Shown here: positions 1-12,317 of the stretch, in pieces
Layout: each line of letters begins with the position of its first letter
Position numbering within the stretch: the first letter of the stretch is position 1
Notes under the pieces: generated by a model
The model's input: the letters and a program-made list of their open reading frames with translations, nothing else
Told to the model about the DNA's origin: nothing
The model's database searches: none
NCBI GenBank assembly: GCA_034670405.1
Contig: JAXDDX010000038.1
Span: forward strand, 3,223,501-3,287,500
Length of the DNA stretch: 64,000 nt
Source of the DNA: Hoplostethus atlanticus
Taxonomy: Eukaryota; Chordata; Actinopteri; Trachichthyiformes; Trachichthyidae
Direction: 5' to 3'
Position numbers and translations under genes: made by a program

Positions 1-196
1 GGCTCCCTGCACCAGTCTGGGGTGATGTTAACGATGAGGGTATACTGGGTATTTAGGGTTACTCGAAAGTAGATATACTAATATGAAACTATTAAAGTGT
101 GAGACAGATGTCGACACCTTTTGAGATTCTGCTGTGTCGTGAAATGGCAACGAAGCCTTCCTCCCCCGGCGGCTTGGAAAAGGTGTGTCAGCGGCG

Positions 197-204
197 TGAC
201 GTCA
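197..204. promoter_or_regulatory. irf6: consensus CRE palindrome upstream of irf6
   Basis: The sequence holds a perfect TGACGTCA, the CREB/ATF consensus, about 240 nt before the end of the proposed irf6 5' UTR exon. The surrounding stretch is relatively CpG-rich for this window. The match is seen directly; its role as an irf6 promoter element is inferred from position only. Confidence 0.4.
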
Positions 205-319
205 CGCGTCTACCTGAGTTTCGGTGAGTAAAGGGGAAGGACCCAGCCGACGCTGAGAAACATCGGCAAACAAACATTTCCCTTGTCGTTATCATCGACC
301 AGCTTCGATCTGGGTGTTG

Positions 320-439
320 ATCTGCTCTGTTGGAAAGGGGGGGAACACATTTAGGGAGGAAAACAGACCGTCCCGTTCCCAGCTGTTGGTTCAGTAGGCC
401 AGCAAGCGAAGACCACTCCAACTTCCTGGTTCGCTGCAG
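320..439 (+). other. irf6: proposed irf6 5' UTR exon (non-coding exon 1)
   Basis: A good splice donor (GCAG|GTATGT) ends this stretch at 439/440. The first coding exon begins 456 nt downstream, with its ATG one base after the acceptor, so an upstream non-coding exon is required. The 3' boundary is supported by the donor. The 5' boundary (transcription start) cannot be read from sequence and is approximate. Confidence 0.45.
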
Positions 440-896
440 GTATGTTGCTCTGATGTTTAGTATCTACCGTGACATATTTGAGTTGCTTAGTTCATTTATA
501 GTTGTTTTTTTTCCAACGAACTTCTACTCGATTGTTATTCACACGCGGAATTTGCCATGAAAACAACATAGTATAGTGTAAGCATGCAAACTATGTCATA
601 AGAAATGTTATGGCAGTAACTTAACAATACACGGAAATTGCAGGTAGTCGGTCTTTGCGTTGGTCTCGCTCATTCAGTGTCTTTCTGTGGTCTGTCAAAA
701 GGGACCATGTGGGCTTTTTGTTTGTTTTTGGAAAATCTTCACGTGCAAGACAAGTAGATATTGTGAATGAGCACACTGCTGCTGGGATGCACTGGGATGC
801 CTTGCTGGCTACTGGGTAGTTAAAACAAACCAGTCTTGAAATGGGCAAATAATGTACCATTACCTAACTGGTATGTCTTTCCTTCTTCCTGTAAGG

Positions 897-3644
897 ATGT
901 CGGTCACTCCACGACGTGTGCGGCTCAAGCCCTGGCTGGTTGCTCAAGTGGACAGCGGGCTCTACCCAGGTTTAGGGTGGATTGACCGGGAAGCCATGCG
1001 CTTCAGGATTCCATGGAAACATGCTACACGCCATACACCTCAGCACGAGGAGGAGAACACCATCTTTAAGGTGACGATAATCACTGTCCTCAGTAGCAGT
1101 GAGACAGCCATGGGTCAAGCAGTAGAGATGCCGCTGAATCTCCAATTTGCTATTGATGTTGTGTTGTCAGTCACTTGTTACACCTCTCTGCTACTGGTAT
1201 CGTTGTAGAACTAAGACGCACAGCACGGTCACATGAACATTCAACATGATGGCCAAAATATATTTTTTTCCATTGACTTGTGTATTTCCTCAGACAAATA
1301 CCTCAGGTCATGCATCAATAATTGCAAAAACAGAAATGTCACAAAAATTGAGTGAAAAGGTACCAGTGTGTGAATCCCTGGGGATATAATGGAAGTGTCA
1401 ACAGAACTGGGACACTGATGTTTACGTTCCCTTCACTCCTCCAGGCATGGGCAGTCGAGACAGGAAAGTTCCAAGAGGGAGTTGATGAACCCGATCCTGC
1501 CAAGTGGAAAGCTCAGCTTCGTTGCGCCCTGAATAAGAGCCGTGAATTCAACCAAATCTATGACGGCACCAAAGAGGTCCCCATGAACCCCCTGAAGATA
1601 TATGACGTCTGTGACATCCCACAGCCCCTTAGCAACCCAGGTAAATAAGCATTGGTTGAATGTGAAGCATAATAGAAAGGCCCTAACAGGCATCTTTAGC
1701 TCCACCTCCATTTTACTTGCCTTAATGTTTCCTGTGTTTCTCACCCCACAGGATCCTCCGATGCCGGTTCTTGGACTCCATATGATGAAGAGGGTGGTGA
1801 GGAAGATGTTCCGGATACACCAGAGTCTCTCCCTCCATACCCATCCAATGGTGAGCGACTTGCCTTCACTCGGCACTCTCAAACCGTTACTCACAGACTG
1901 TAGATCAGCACAATGTGGGGGGAAAAAAGGGGGCGGATTTAATGATTTTGTAATCGATTATTGTCTGTTTCCCCAATCAGGCACCAGCCCCTCTCCTCTG
2001 ATTATGTGGTCTCCTGCTGGCTCAGACTCGTCCATGCAGCCTCCAAGTTGTCCCCCTCCAGGTGAGGTTTGGCCCAAAGAGGAGCCTGTTGAAGTCTGGC
2101 CTAAAGAGGAGCCCGTGGATGTGGAAATGCAGCCCACCCCCCTGGCTGAGATGCCCCCTGCTCCCCCTCTCATGCAACCCCCTCCCATGCCAGATGCAAT
2201 GTTTGCCTCACCAGAGCTGTGGATCAGCTCCCTCCCAAGTGAGTTCACGCTTCTGCTAGTGCTTAGGAAAAAACGCTGCAGTCGAGAGATTACAGCACAT
2301 TGATTAAATGGGAGCGTAACCACGGAAATCACTGTACATGTAGCACTAACGTGTGTTCATTTGTCTCAGTGACAGACTTGGAGGTGCAATTCCAGTACCG
2401 GGGGAAGGAGATGTCTCCAGCGATGACGATCAGTAACCCCCATGGCTGCAGGCTGTTCTACGGGGACCTGGGCCCCATGGTCAACCAGGAAGAGTTGTTT
2501 GGGCCGGTGAGCCTGGAACAGCTACGCTTCCCGACCACAGAGCACATAACCAATGACAAGCAGAGAGTCTTCACTAACCGCCTGCTGGATGTTATGGACC
2601 GAGGCCTAATCCTGGAGGTCAATGGCCATGATATCTACGCAGTCCGTCTCTGCCAGTGCAAGGTGTACTGGTCTGGCCCCTGTGCTCCAAATCCCGGTGT
2701 GCCAAACCTTATAGAGCGCCAGAGGAAGGTCAAACTCTTCTGCCTGGAGTCTTTCCTCAGTGGTAAGTAGTACTTCTGTAGAGTACTGACACTTTACTGA
2801 TGATGGAGTTCAACCTGGGCAGTTCATGGGAGGATTACATAACTCGTGTTCTGTGTAGATTTGAACCTTGTCTAATTTGTACATAGCGCTGCTGTAGATT
2901 TTGAGAATGCAATATCACGTGGAAAAATAATTCAAACAGTATTTGTTTGTGTGATGTGCAGGTGTGATAGCCCATCAGCGTGGCCAGACATCAATCCCCC
3001 CTCAGTTTGACATCAACTTGTGTTTTGGTGAAGAGTGGCCAGATGGCAGGCCCAGGGAGAGGAAACTCATCATGGTTCAGGTGACACGTTGACGTCTTTG
3101 TAACAAGATATTGATAATGATTCTTTGAAGGCCGGTATATTGCGTGAATCTTCCACAAGCCTGTGCACTATTAAACTTCAGCACGGTTTACAGCACATAG
3201 GAAAATAACTTTCTACATGCCACATCTGTTCTTTATTAGCTTATTGATAAAAGGGAGTAAAAGTTCTGGGAAAATGTAACTTTTAGGTGCAAATATTCAG
3301 AGCTTCATGTCTTTGCCACAAATGCACCAGGGGACTGTAGAGAATGTTTTACTGTTTTGTTGAGTGTCCCGCGCTGTGACTGACCACTCCTCTGTTCCTG
3401 CTCTACCCTCCAGGTCATTCCAGTGGTGGCACGTATGATAAACGAGATGTTTTCTGGAGACAATACACGCTCTTTTGACAGTGGCAGCGTTCGCCTGCAG
3501 ATTTCTATCCCAGATATCAAGGACAACATAGTGACCCACCTCAAGCAGCTATACTGCCTGCTACAAACCCACCAGGGCCAAGACAGCTGGCCTTTGCCCC
3601 CTGGGCCAAGCCTGAACATCGTGCAGGCTTTGCAGGCACAGTGA
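897..3644 (+). CDS. irf6: interferon regulatory factor 6
   Basis: Coding exons: 897-1070, 1445-1640, 1752-1850, 1981-2238, 2370-2762, 2962-3080, 3414-3644. All introns are GT-AG and phases agree, giving 489 residues (human IRF6 is 467 as I recall). Residues 1-120 form the IRF DNA-binding domain with the five-tryptophan signature ([36 protein letters not shown]). A Pro-rich linker follows (about 120-220) with the IRF6-like VWPK-EP motif, here doubled, then [11 protein letters not shown] and the IRF association domain (about 225-430; [41 protein letters not shown]). It is a nuclear transcription factor; IRF6 acts in keratinocyte differentiation and periderm formation. IRF5 is the closest alternative, but [11 protein letters not shown] and CDIPQP favour IRF6. 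The ATG lies one base after the acceptor and its frame continues into every later exon. Confidence 0.93.
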
Positions 3645-4476
3645 AGCAACCCCCCACCCCCCCGCCCCGGCCCTGTCAGGCCAAGCTGTAATGTATAGCT
3701 CTAGTGAGTGAACCTGTAGTTAGCAAAGAGCAAAGACGTACTTATGTGTAATCATATTTAGAGGTATGCACAATATAGGATTCTTACACTTTCTTCCTTT
3801 CTCTAGTAAGTAGTATTTTCTGTACATAGAAGTAGTGCTATGAAGCATTGCACCCTGCATCATAGCCTGTGTAGGAACTATAGAAGGATTTGACTACATA
3901 GGCCAAAGTCCTGCGAGGCAACATTTAACCTAGTTAATGAGTTACAGACATAACCATGTGCCTTATTTATGCCAAATGGGTCAGTGGCCAATCACCACTG
4001 TCCACTTTCCTGGTGCCTGTTATTCATGAAACAATGTCTTTTGTCTCCTGGTATGAAGCGTAAATGATTTTGAAGCATTGAATATGGGATTTGTATAGTT
4101 TAGAAAAATATAGGCAAACATGAATGGTATTTTATTTCTTCTTCTGTCAATCAGTACTGTCAATCATACTTACTGTTTGAGATCACATTATTGTGAGAGC
4201 ACATTTAATGAGTGTATCTGAATTTTTACAAAATGTTTATTCTTCAGCTGTTTTATTTTTTCATTTATATAGCAGGATATTTTTGTAGGCATATCTTCTC
4301 ATGTAAGATTCAAGCCATATATCTTAAACAGGCAGAAGAATCTTAAACTAAATGGCATTCCAACGGTATGGATGTGTTATGGGATGGATGCTACTGCACT
4401 TTGGGGGCTGAATTATGTTTTATGGCCAGTTGAATGTCATTACCTTTACACTTTTGATTGTGTTTTTATTTTATCA

Positions 4477-4482
4477 AATAAA
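4477..4482 (+). terminator. irf6: poly(A) signal AATAAA of irf6
   Basis: AATAAA lies 833 nt after the irf6 stop codon, preceded by an AT-rich 3' UTR and followed by more A-rich sequence. It is the first canonical hexamer I saw downstream of the stop in sense orientation. Cleavage would be about 15-25 nt further on. Confidence 0.55.
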
Positions 4483-4499
4483 CAAAATAACTTGAACAA

Positions 4500-5061
4500 A
4501 AACACAGTGAACTATAATTGTGTTTTCTTCGCCGAAAGAGTAATCCTGTTTTTGATTGAGGAAAAATGCAACTTTAATCCTTAACTTGCTTTCTGACTAA
4601 CCTTCCTCAAAGACTTGCTAAACCTTGACTTTAGTTCTCTTTCTCAAACTGTCAGAGAGATAATGTTTGTTTACACGTGTGCTGTAGCTGACTTCCTCTG
4701 GTGAAGCTGGTCTGGTCAACACCTCAGCTTTTCCTCACCTGAAAGTGCTCAGACAACATCACTGACATCTAGTGGGTGAACCAAACCGCAGCAGACCCCG
4801 ATCAATATATCCAAGTTGACGTTCCAAGAGCAAATATGACGGGAGAATATTTTCTATGGGATGAAAGTTATCATGGTTCTAGTGACAGGAATCATCGATG
4901 TCATTATAACACTGTAGGTTGATTTAGACTGACCTCAGGATTTACTGATTCAAAGAACTGACGTCTTCAAGTGGCATTCAATTGAGGGAAAACTTAATGG
5001 GAAACTTGGACACCCCTTCAGTCAGCTGACAGAGGTCCAATGGTACAGTCAGTGAGAAGTA

Positions 5062-5099
<38 letters not shown>

Positions 5100-6200
5100 A
5101 ATGAGTGAAAAAGGAGAGGGTGAGAAAGACAAACAAGACAAGACATTTGTTGCTCTCATTGCATAATCTTTTCACCTCCTGTTCCTGGTGGAAAGGAAAG
5201 AGTGACGTCATAACATAAAATCTGTTGTGGGCCTGATCCTGCCTCTCTGTCTCAGTTGTAACTAAAATGATGCTGATAATTAACACACCGAATACCTTAA
5301 ATATTCTTTTGTACTCTGAATTATCTGCAGGAATGATTGCTGTAGGCAAAAACTAAACATTTAAGATGAACTGAGTCATAATTTACTAAAAACAGGGTTA
5401 GGAAATAAAACTATCTACTGCCTGCTTTACAGCTTTATGTGTGATTAGGCTGAAGTATGTTAACACCTGTAGTCCAAATGATATACAAGTACACCAGAGG
5501 GCCTGTGCATTGTTTAGGTTGAATTTCCCAATGTAAAGTTAAAATTGTGCTGTACTCTGCCTGAGCAGGGGTTCCTGTGATTGAGCTAGCTTCTTATTTA
5601 GCCACTGGTTCTGCTGATTTGTTATAAGAGTCTGAAATATGATCTCTCAGCACGTTGGATTTAAATGTGCTGATGGAGAGATGACCCTCGTTAGTTCTGT
5701 ACTTTCGTATGACTCCCTGGTGGGAATGAGGGAGTTTGTTTTGCTCATGTGAGATGATCCCACATTTCTACTAGGCTATCATAGGCCTGTTACATTATCC
5801 TTCCTTCTTACATAGCTGTGGTAGGTTTCACACATTTTAAGGCCTAGTAACTTGATGTTTGTCTGCTATGGGGAAGAAGAAAGTTGGGTCAGTGTGGTAC
5901 TGAAATGTGATGAGAGCCCAAAAGACACAAGTGCTCATTTATGGTCCTGGAGAACGTACAAGCTGTCCAGGCTAAGGTGACTCCCTCCTTATCTAGTCAC
6001 CTTTGGTCAGAGGGGATGCCTTACTAAAGACCTAGCACACCCTCAACCCAGTTGCCTCAAACCTGTCCAAGAATATCCTATGGCTGATTTTGCTTTGAAT
6101 ATCCTATGGCTGACAGCGGACTTTGCCCTTGTCTTTTATGAGGAAGTCTTGGGTGTGTTTTTTCTGTGACTGAGCTACAGGTCTGAAACGTGAGCTGTGT
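4500..6200. other. intergenic region between irf6 and eps8l3
   Basis: No exon with recognisable protein similarity or a convincing splice pair was found on either strand. It holds one (TG)n microsatellite at about 5064-5096 and otherwise unique-looking AT-rich sequence. The eps8l3 promoter is expected at its right end. Confidence 0.6.
5064..5096. repeat. (TG)n microsatellite
   Basis: About 16 uninterrupted TG units followed by a short T run, between irf6 and eps8l3. Confidence 0.95.
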
Positions 6201-6216
6201 CTGTACCGAGGGAGAG

Positions 6217-6228
6217 GATAAATAAAAG
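6217..6228 (+). promoter_or_regulatory. eps8l3: candidate TATA-like element of eps8l3
   Basis: The stretch GATAAATAAAAG is TATA-like and sits about 40 nt upstream of a clean splice donor (CATCAAAG|GTAAGG, exon end 6268). That would give a very short 5' UTR exon at roughly 6245-6268. The position is consistent with a TATA-driven epithelial promoter, but this is inference. Confidence 0.4.
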
Positions 6229-6748
6229 CGCAGTGAATAACAGAAACATTCACCGTCAGACATCAAAGGTAAGGGATTTGTCAATACATATGCCTTATGT
6301 ATCTGACTGAATAGTCTGTACTGAAGTGGTGTTCAGCATTAGGCTAATTCATGTAACAGCTAGACAACGTGACAAGCTCTATATCAGCATAACCTGATTA
6401 ATGTAATATCTCAATAAGATAAGTATTGATATATCACTAGAGAAGATCAAATTCTGGTGGAAAACGTATTTAGTTTATTATTTGTATTCACAATGACAGT
6501 CCTTTACCAATAGATTTGAGTTTATTTGTTATATAATACTGTTAGGGAACATGAATGTGACTATCCCTTCAAATATTCCAATAACACCATAAAGATGACG
6601 CTGATAGGCTGATCACAGCGCAGTGCTGCTGGGTGACCAATCACAATTACATCAAGGCGATAACCATTCACTAATTCATAGCTAATAATTAAGATATAGC
6701 TTAACAATGATAAGATGCAGTTCACTCCAAACATATGTAAAGGTTTCC

Positions 6749-6784
6749 CCCCCCCCCACACACACACACACACACATATATATG
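6749..6784. repeat. poly-C / (CA)n / (TA)n compound microsatellite
   Basis: A run of C's is followed by (CA)n and a short (TA)n, in the first intron of eps8l3. Confidence 0.9.
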
Positions 6785-6956
6785 TATGGATATTTTGAGC
6801 TTTGAGACCCATGGCAACAAAATAAATGATTTACAGGGGAATTCCAGAGGTGTAGTTTCCTCAGGTAATCTGTATTAGGCACAAGCTGCTACATTTATAG
6901 TGTGTATGTAGCATCTTATTATATCATATTGCAGGTGTGTCAACCCAATTGTGAAG

Positions 6957-9900
6957 ATGCTCGGGAGTAACAGTCCCTATGGCTGTGATACCAGCAGCTA
7001 TGCAGGATCTGTCCAGTCTGAGTATATATTCCTTTGTTGTGCTTTAATCTCTGCATTTGTGTAAATAATTGATTGATAGATTGATTGATTGACTGTCTGA
7101 TTCCTTCATTCAATCATTCAATCATTCATTCATTCATCAGTGGATTATCAATGTTGTAATCACTTGCATTTTTTTGTGTCAGTGGCTATTCCACTATGGA
7201 TGAGGTGTCATCACAGGTATCAGGTCTGTCGAGGCCCAGTGCAAAGGCAATTTACAGTAAGTTAAAACTGCAAAACATGACTTAACCAATTATTACAGCT
7301 ATTTGATTTGATTTAGGACTATTACAGAACTCTGATGTATGTGCATGTATTCCAACAGTGCGAAGGAAGGAGTATGGAGTATCCGTAAACAAGATGATGG
7401 ACAAGTTTCAGTACAAAGTGGAGGTATAAACACACACCAAGCTATAATCTTGTCATCAAGACTGTAGCAGTGACTCTTATAGTTTCATTATAGTTGGCCC
7501 TAACATAACCAGGATCTTGATCCATACATGTGCTACCCATTATGAATCATTCCATTCTTTCTCTGCTACAGCACTTGTTCACTTGTGACCTGGACGGGAA
7601 GGAGGTGAATAATGTAGGTGACTGTGTAGAGCGTCTGAAGCTGCTGGATGGTATGGGCCGTGTGTGGGGTCAGGACATGCTCCTGGAGGTGCGGGGTGGC
7701 AACCTGCTGCTGAAAGACATTGAGACCAAGGTAGACATCGTACAGTATGGGACTATGTGAGCAGTGGTTTAATGTGGTTACAGTCCTACATCTTACTCCA
7801 CTCATGTCCCCTCTCTCCTCTCCCTCGGTGGGACTTAGGATGAGCTGGAATCTCTGGCTCTCAGCAGCATCCTGGAGCTCCAGGCTGTGCTGGACAGTGG
7901 CGTGTATAACTCCCTGCTGACGATATCAGTCCAGGACCGCAGTAAGAGGACCACCAGTGTCTTCATGTTCCAGTGTGAGGACGTCAGGGTGAGGACGAGC
8001 ACACGGAAATGGAACTTATCAAGGTGCATGTGTGTGAATGTAATGGGCAAATGTTTGTTTTTATTGCTTTTGTTTTTTTTTTGTTGTCATTTACAGGCTG
8101 ACTACGTTAAAAAAGAACTCTCAAGGGAACTTTCACACAAGCGAGAGGATTCTAGCATCAGGTAAAAAACCTTTAGGTTATTGTGCACACGTACCTGCAC
8201 ATCCATTGATTGTTTCCTCAAAATCCCCTCTCGCATCTTTTTCAAGCAGCAATGTACAACATATGGCTGGACATGAGCTCATTCGTAACACCGCCCCATC
8301 GCCCAGACCTAAAGAATGGAGCGCTCCTGACTACGGTGAGGCAGTGACAGAGCGTGAGTAACAATTTCAACGATGAATACTTCATTGGGTATTACAGATG
8401 TAGTCAAAATCAATTGAAACCTGCAATTAAAACCTCCTTTCCATGTATCTTTAGTTGCATGTTTAGAAGATGATGATCTGCCTGCACCTGTACTGGTTTT
8501 GCCCCAGGAAGAGGCAACACCTCCCAGGGAGGAAGAACCCTTGTCACCTCCACGCCCATACACAGAGCTTGATAGGAATGTGGTCGGTGTCCCTTCCCTG
8601 AATTTGTTCATATATCTGTCAGTAGCATCAGTAGCTGTCATTTAGCATCATTGGATAGAGACAGTAAATGTGAAAGCTATTTGATATATCACATGCCTGC
8701 AGTATTTGCTATCCCACAACCAAGGCTTAAAAAAAAAATCATTATTTAACGTTAATTAGATTTTTTTTAATGTAAAATGTAATGTAATGTAAATGTAATA
8801 TTAGTTACATCTAGGAGACGGGAGTGAACAAATTATTGTTAACGTGTGAATAAAGAAATTCTCTGTTCATCTTTCTTTACAGGATATCTTGAATCATATT
8901 TTCAATGACCTTGAAATCTTTATGGGACAAATAGCAGCAATAGTAGGTAAAGAGGACAAGAAAAAGAAGAAAAAGAAAAAGAAGGTCAAAGGTAATTTAA
9001 TGAAATGGATCCTCAAATGAAGCCAGAAGCATTTAAACTGAAGAGAATCACTATTAGTCCTGGCAGTACATAGCTAGTAATGGCACATAATGACACATTT
9101 AGATGTATTTAGGTTATTAAAGAAGGGTATTTTGACTTTGTGTTTTCATTCATAGATGCCATGCCCCCTGTGGATGAGTTTGCAACCTGTCTTCAGAAGA
9201 TCAAGTGTGGTTTCAACCTTCTGGTATGCCTCCTTAATCATATGTACCATCATGGTCACTGTGATCCTCATTGTCTTGGACAGGTCTCCTTCATGTTGCT
9301 GTGTAGTATCTATGACGATGTGTTTATCTTGACAGGGGGAGCTCAATGGAAAGATCAATAATCCCAGTGCCCCTGAATTTGTCCACTGCCTCTTCACCAC
9401 CCTAGGATTTGTAAGCCACCACAATCTTTTGTGAAGTTACTTTAAATTCAGTGTCAACATATATATGCCACCATCAAATATCGTTAATCTTTGCATGGAG
9501 AGCTTTGTCAATCAATCTGGAAAAAAATGCATCACCATGTTTTGGCTTTCTATATTTTGAATCATGTTTGAATTAAGGTTTGGATTTAGCCCATGCAGAC
9601 AAAATATCTTCTACACCTTAACTTTTATTACATTTTGTGTTTTGAACTAGTGTCACTTCATTTTTTATTGCCATAGTCCTCACTGTAGATGCCTGACTGA
9701 GTTATCCACCTCACTAGGTGGTGTCTCACTGTCCTGAGAACCTGCCGCCAACCATCGTGGCACCCCTGCTAATTCCTGACTGTATCCGTCTTTTAAGTGA
9801 GGAGGCCTCCACTGAGGAGGACCAGCTATGGCAATCTCTGGGAGACGCCTGGAACATCCCCAGGTGGGACACTGAGTAGTGTTGTACCTGAGAATAACAA

Positions 9901-11789
9901 GTTGTTGCTCTGGTTAGCTGAAGATAATAATGAAGCTACCAAAGTGCCTTGATGATAACCAGCTGTGATTTTGACGAACTGACGTGTATACTGGATGTGT
10001 TACCAGTACCAAATGGCCTGAAGATGATGAGGACATCCCTACTTACACTCTGGAGTTCTTTGATGGCTGGCAGGCCCCTGAGGTGACCGGGGCACCTCAA
10101 GCCAGAGAGCCTGAGAGCAGGCAGGAGAGTCAGCGCTCTGCCCCCAACCAGGTAAATCTTCACTTCAAACATCAAATGTGAGACCATTGCAGATTGGTGT
10201 ATTAAATATTTCATGAATAGTATGGCTCTGCATGGAACACCCTATAGTTTATGAGTGTTCAAACAAATATGATTTATTTTTCTGTGTAGAGATCAACCCA
10301 GTGGACACCACCACCACCACCACCACCACCATCACAACTACCACGACCACAACGGTATATACAGTGATATAAAGTAAAGATTTCAAACCTCAAAGTTCTT
10401 AAGTATCATGGTTAGCGAGCTTGTTTCTGCTGCTGTGTTCTTCAGCCTGGACGAGCCGAACCTCAGGTACATGCGTGTTACGTATGACTTCACTGCAAGG
10501 AACCACAGAGAGCTCAGCATCACAAAGGGAGAGACAGTTGAGGTGAGTGACACTGACTTTTTCCAATCCTTCCCCCAGTTTTGTCAACAATATCATGACT
10601 GAAAGCCTGATAATTCTTCAAGAACAAAGTCAGTCTGTGTTTTGTCCATTCACAGTTACTGGACATGTCAAAGCAATGGTGGAAAGTGAGGAACACCAGA
10701 GGGGAGGTGGGCTTTGTGCCCAATAATGTCCTGGAGTCCCCGGACACAGAACCTAACGAGGAGGTTACCATTCACCACAAACACTAAAACACTCTGGGTC
10801 AATTTCAACTTAGCATTGTGGAGTGCATCAAAAAGTGAAATGGTCACTACGGTACTATTTACAACAACAATGCAGAGAATTAAAGACGTGCCTTAGTAAA
10901 TCCCACACATTTTAGAGCACTTTGCTGCTCTAAACACGGGCAGATAACAGCGTCTGCACCAAGAATGATACAGGCGTCACTCTCAGGTCACCCTTTCTCT
11001 CAGCAACTGGCAAATCAAACAAAATAAAAAACTGAGGGACTCACAAAACTATTTCAAACTGCACTTTTTTACCACCAAATATCCGGTGTGTGGAACTATC
11101 GGTCTATTCTTAGCCCTAACGAAGACTTTGACCTTTTGGCTAACATTTACCTGAGGAAGTGGGGAATATATACAGTTGTATATATTAACTATGACTGAAT
11201 TGGCTGGGAAGCTTTGTTGAAGTTGACACTATGTGACAACTCTGACATTGTATCTAATTTTCATCTTTATTACATTAAAATCTACTAAAATAACAGTGCA
11301 TTACCATTCCACTGTCTTAGGAATCTAGCTCCCAGCTCACCAGCCCCCCTGTCCTAACCAAGAGGTCCAAGCCTGCAGAGGTGAAGGCCTGGCTTGAATA
11401 CAAGGGCTTTAGTAAAATGTAAGTATATAGACATATTAGATGAACAACTTTGCTAGAATAATGATTGATAACATATTAATAACATATCAACATTACTGAT
11501 TTTTCTCTGTCAGCACGGTGCGCTGCTTAGGCCTGCTGAGCGGCTCTATGCTCCTAGGGATGACCAGGGAGGAGCTGAAGACCGTATGCACAGAGGAAGG
11601 AGGGCGAGTCTTCTTCCAATTACAAGCCGTCAAGTCTGCCCTGGCCGTGAGTGACAGACTACAGGGTTATTTCACTTGATCATAATCACATTGACAGATA
11701 AAAGGTAGCTTAAATACACACTCACCCCCCCTTTGTTTTTTGTTTCAACACTGTAGCTTGAGGCCGAGGCGAGACGAGCAATGCCTTAA
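6957..11789 (+). CDS. eps8l3: EPS8-like adaptor protein 3
   Basis: Coding exons: 6957-7021, 7183-7256, 7359-7423, 7572-7730, 7839-7988, 8097-8161, 8250-8353, 8455-8582, 8883-8991, 9156-9223, 9336-9410, 9718-9863, 10007-10151, 10290-10354, 10446-10542, 10656-10763, 11321-11418, 11514-11646, 11757-11789. All are GT-AG with consistent phases, giving 628 residues (human EPS8L3 is about 593). An N-terminal PTB domain spans about 45-195 (KFQYKVEHLFTCDLDG ... SVFMFQCEDV). A middle helical region carries DRNVDILNH and a Lys-rich run. The 8-Pro tract lies just before an SH3 domain at about 480-540 (VTYDFTARN, QWWKVRN, GFVPNNVLE), and a SAM-like domain is at about 560-628. EPS8 proteins are cytosolic scaffolds linking receptor kinases, Abi1/Sos1 and actin. 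The 'L3' call rests on synteny with ampd2 and gpr61; other EPS8 paralogues cannot be fully excluded. Confidence 0.88.
10308..10331 (+). repeat. eps8l3: (CCA)8 microsatellite coding polyproline in eps8l3
   Basis: Eight perfect CCA codons encode a run of eight prolines immediately upstream of the SH3 exon pair. The pure trinucleotide array implies possible length polymorphism. A polyproline tract is also a possible SH3 or profilin/EVH1 ligand. Confidence 0.9.
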
Positions 11790-12306
11790 GATAACATCGA
11801 AGAGGAAGAAACACAGGAACCTTGCCTGCCAATCATCAAGGATCAAAACCATTATGCCTAAATGGCTCATCAAAGCTTAGGCAAGCCAATGAGAATACAT
11901 AAGCTAATATCAAAAGTGAAAAGTGAGTTAGTCATGAATCTATTATACTTCCTCACTTTTTCCTCACATTCACAAGACCTAATAGAAAGTGTTTAAACTT
12001 AATATATTGCCTCATATTCTATAAAATATCACTTTGAAATGTATGAAGATTAAAGTGTCTAGCATTATTCCCAAATGTTTAAAGTCACATGGAACCGCCT
12101 CAGTTGGCACATTATGATTAAACAGCAGTAAACTGAAGTGCATGGAGCAAGTCATTCTAAGCTAATGGTCTGTGGCAATAAATTCCTGAGTAGACTATCA
12201 ACGTTAATGTTCTGAAAAATGTCATTTGGTGAGCAAAGACTGGATAAGATTTTTGGTCGCTGAATCATTTTATGTAAGTTAAAAATGTCAATACAAAAGT
12301 TCAGTG

Positions 12307-12312
12307 AATAAA
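12307..12312 (+). terminator. eps8l3: distal poly(A) signal of eps8l3 (AATAAA)
   Basis: A canonical AATAAA lies 518 nt after the eps8l3 stop. An ATTAAA variant at 12049-12054 is a proximal alternative. This hexamer is five bases away from the ampd2 poly(A) signal on the opposite strand. Confidence 0.45.
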
Positions 12313-12317
12313 CATGC

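Noticed and set aside
897-3644. Assignment as irf5
   Set aside because: The DNA-binding domain tail ([17 protein letters not shown]), the VWPK-EP motif and [11 protein letters not shown] all fit IRF6 better than IRF5.
10764-10787. eps8l3 ending at the TAA at 10785
   Set aside because: Downstream exons at 11321, 11514 and 11757 continue in phase and encode the EPS8-family C-terminal domain, so the main product must splice at 10763.
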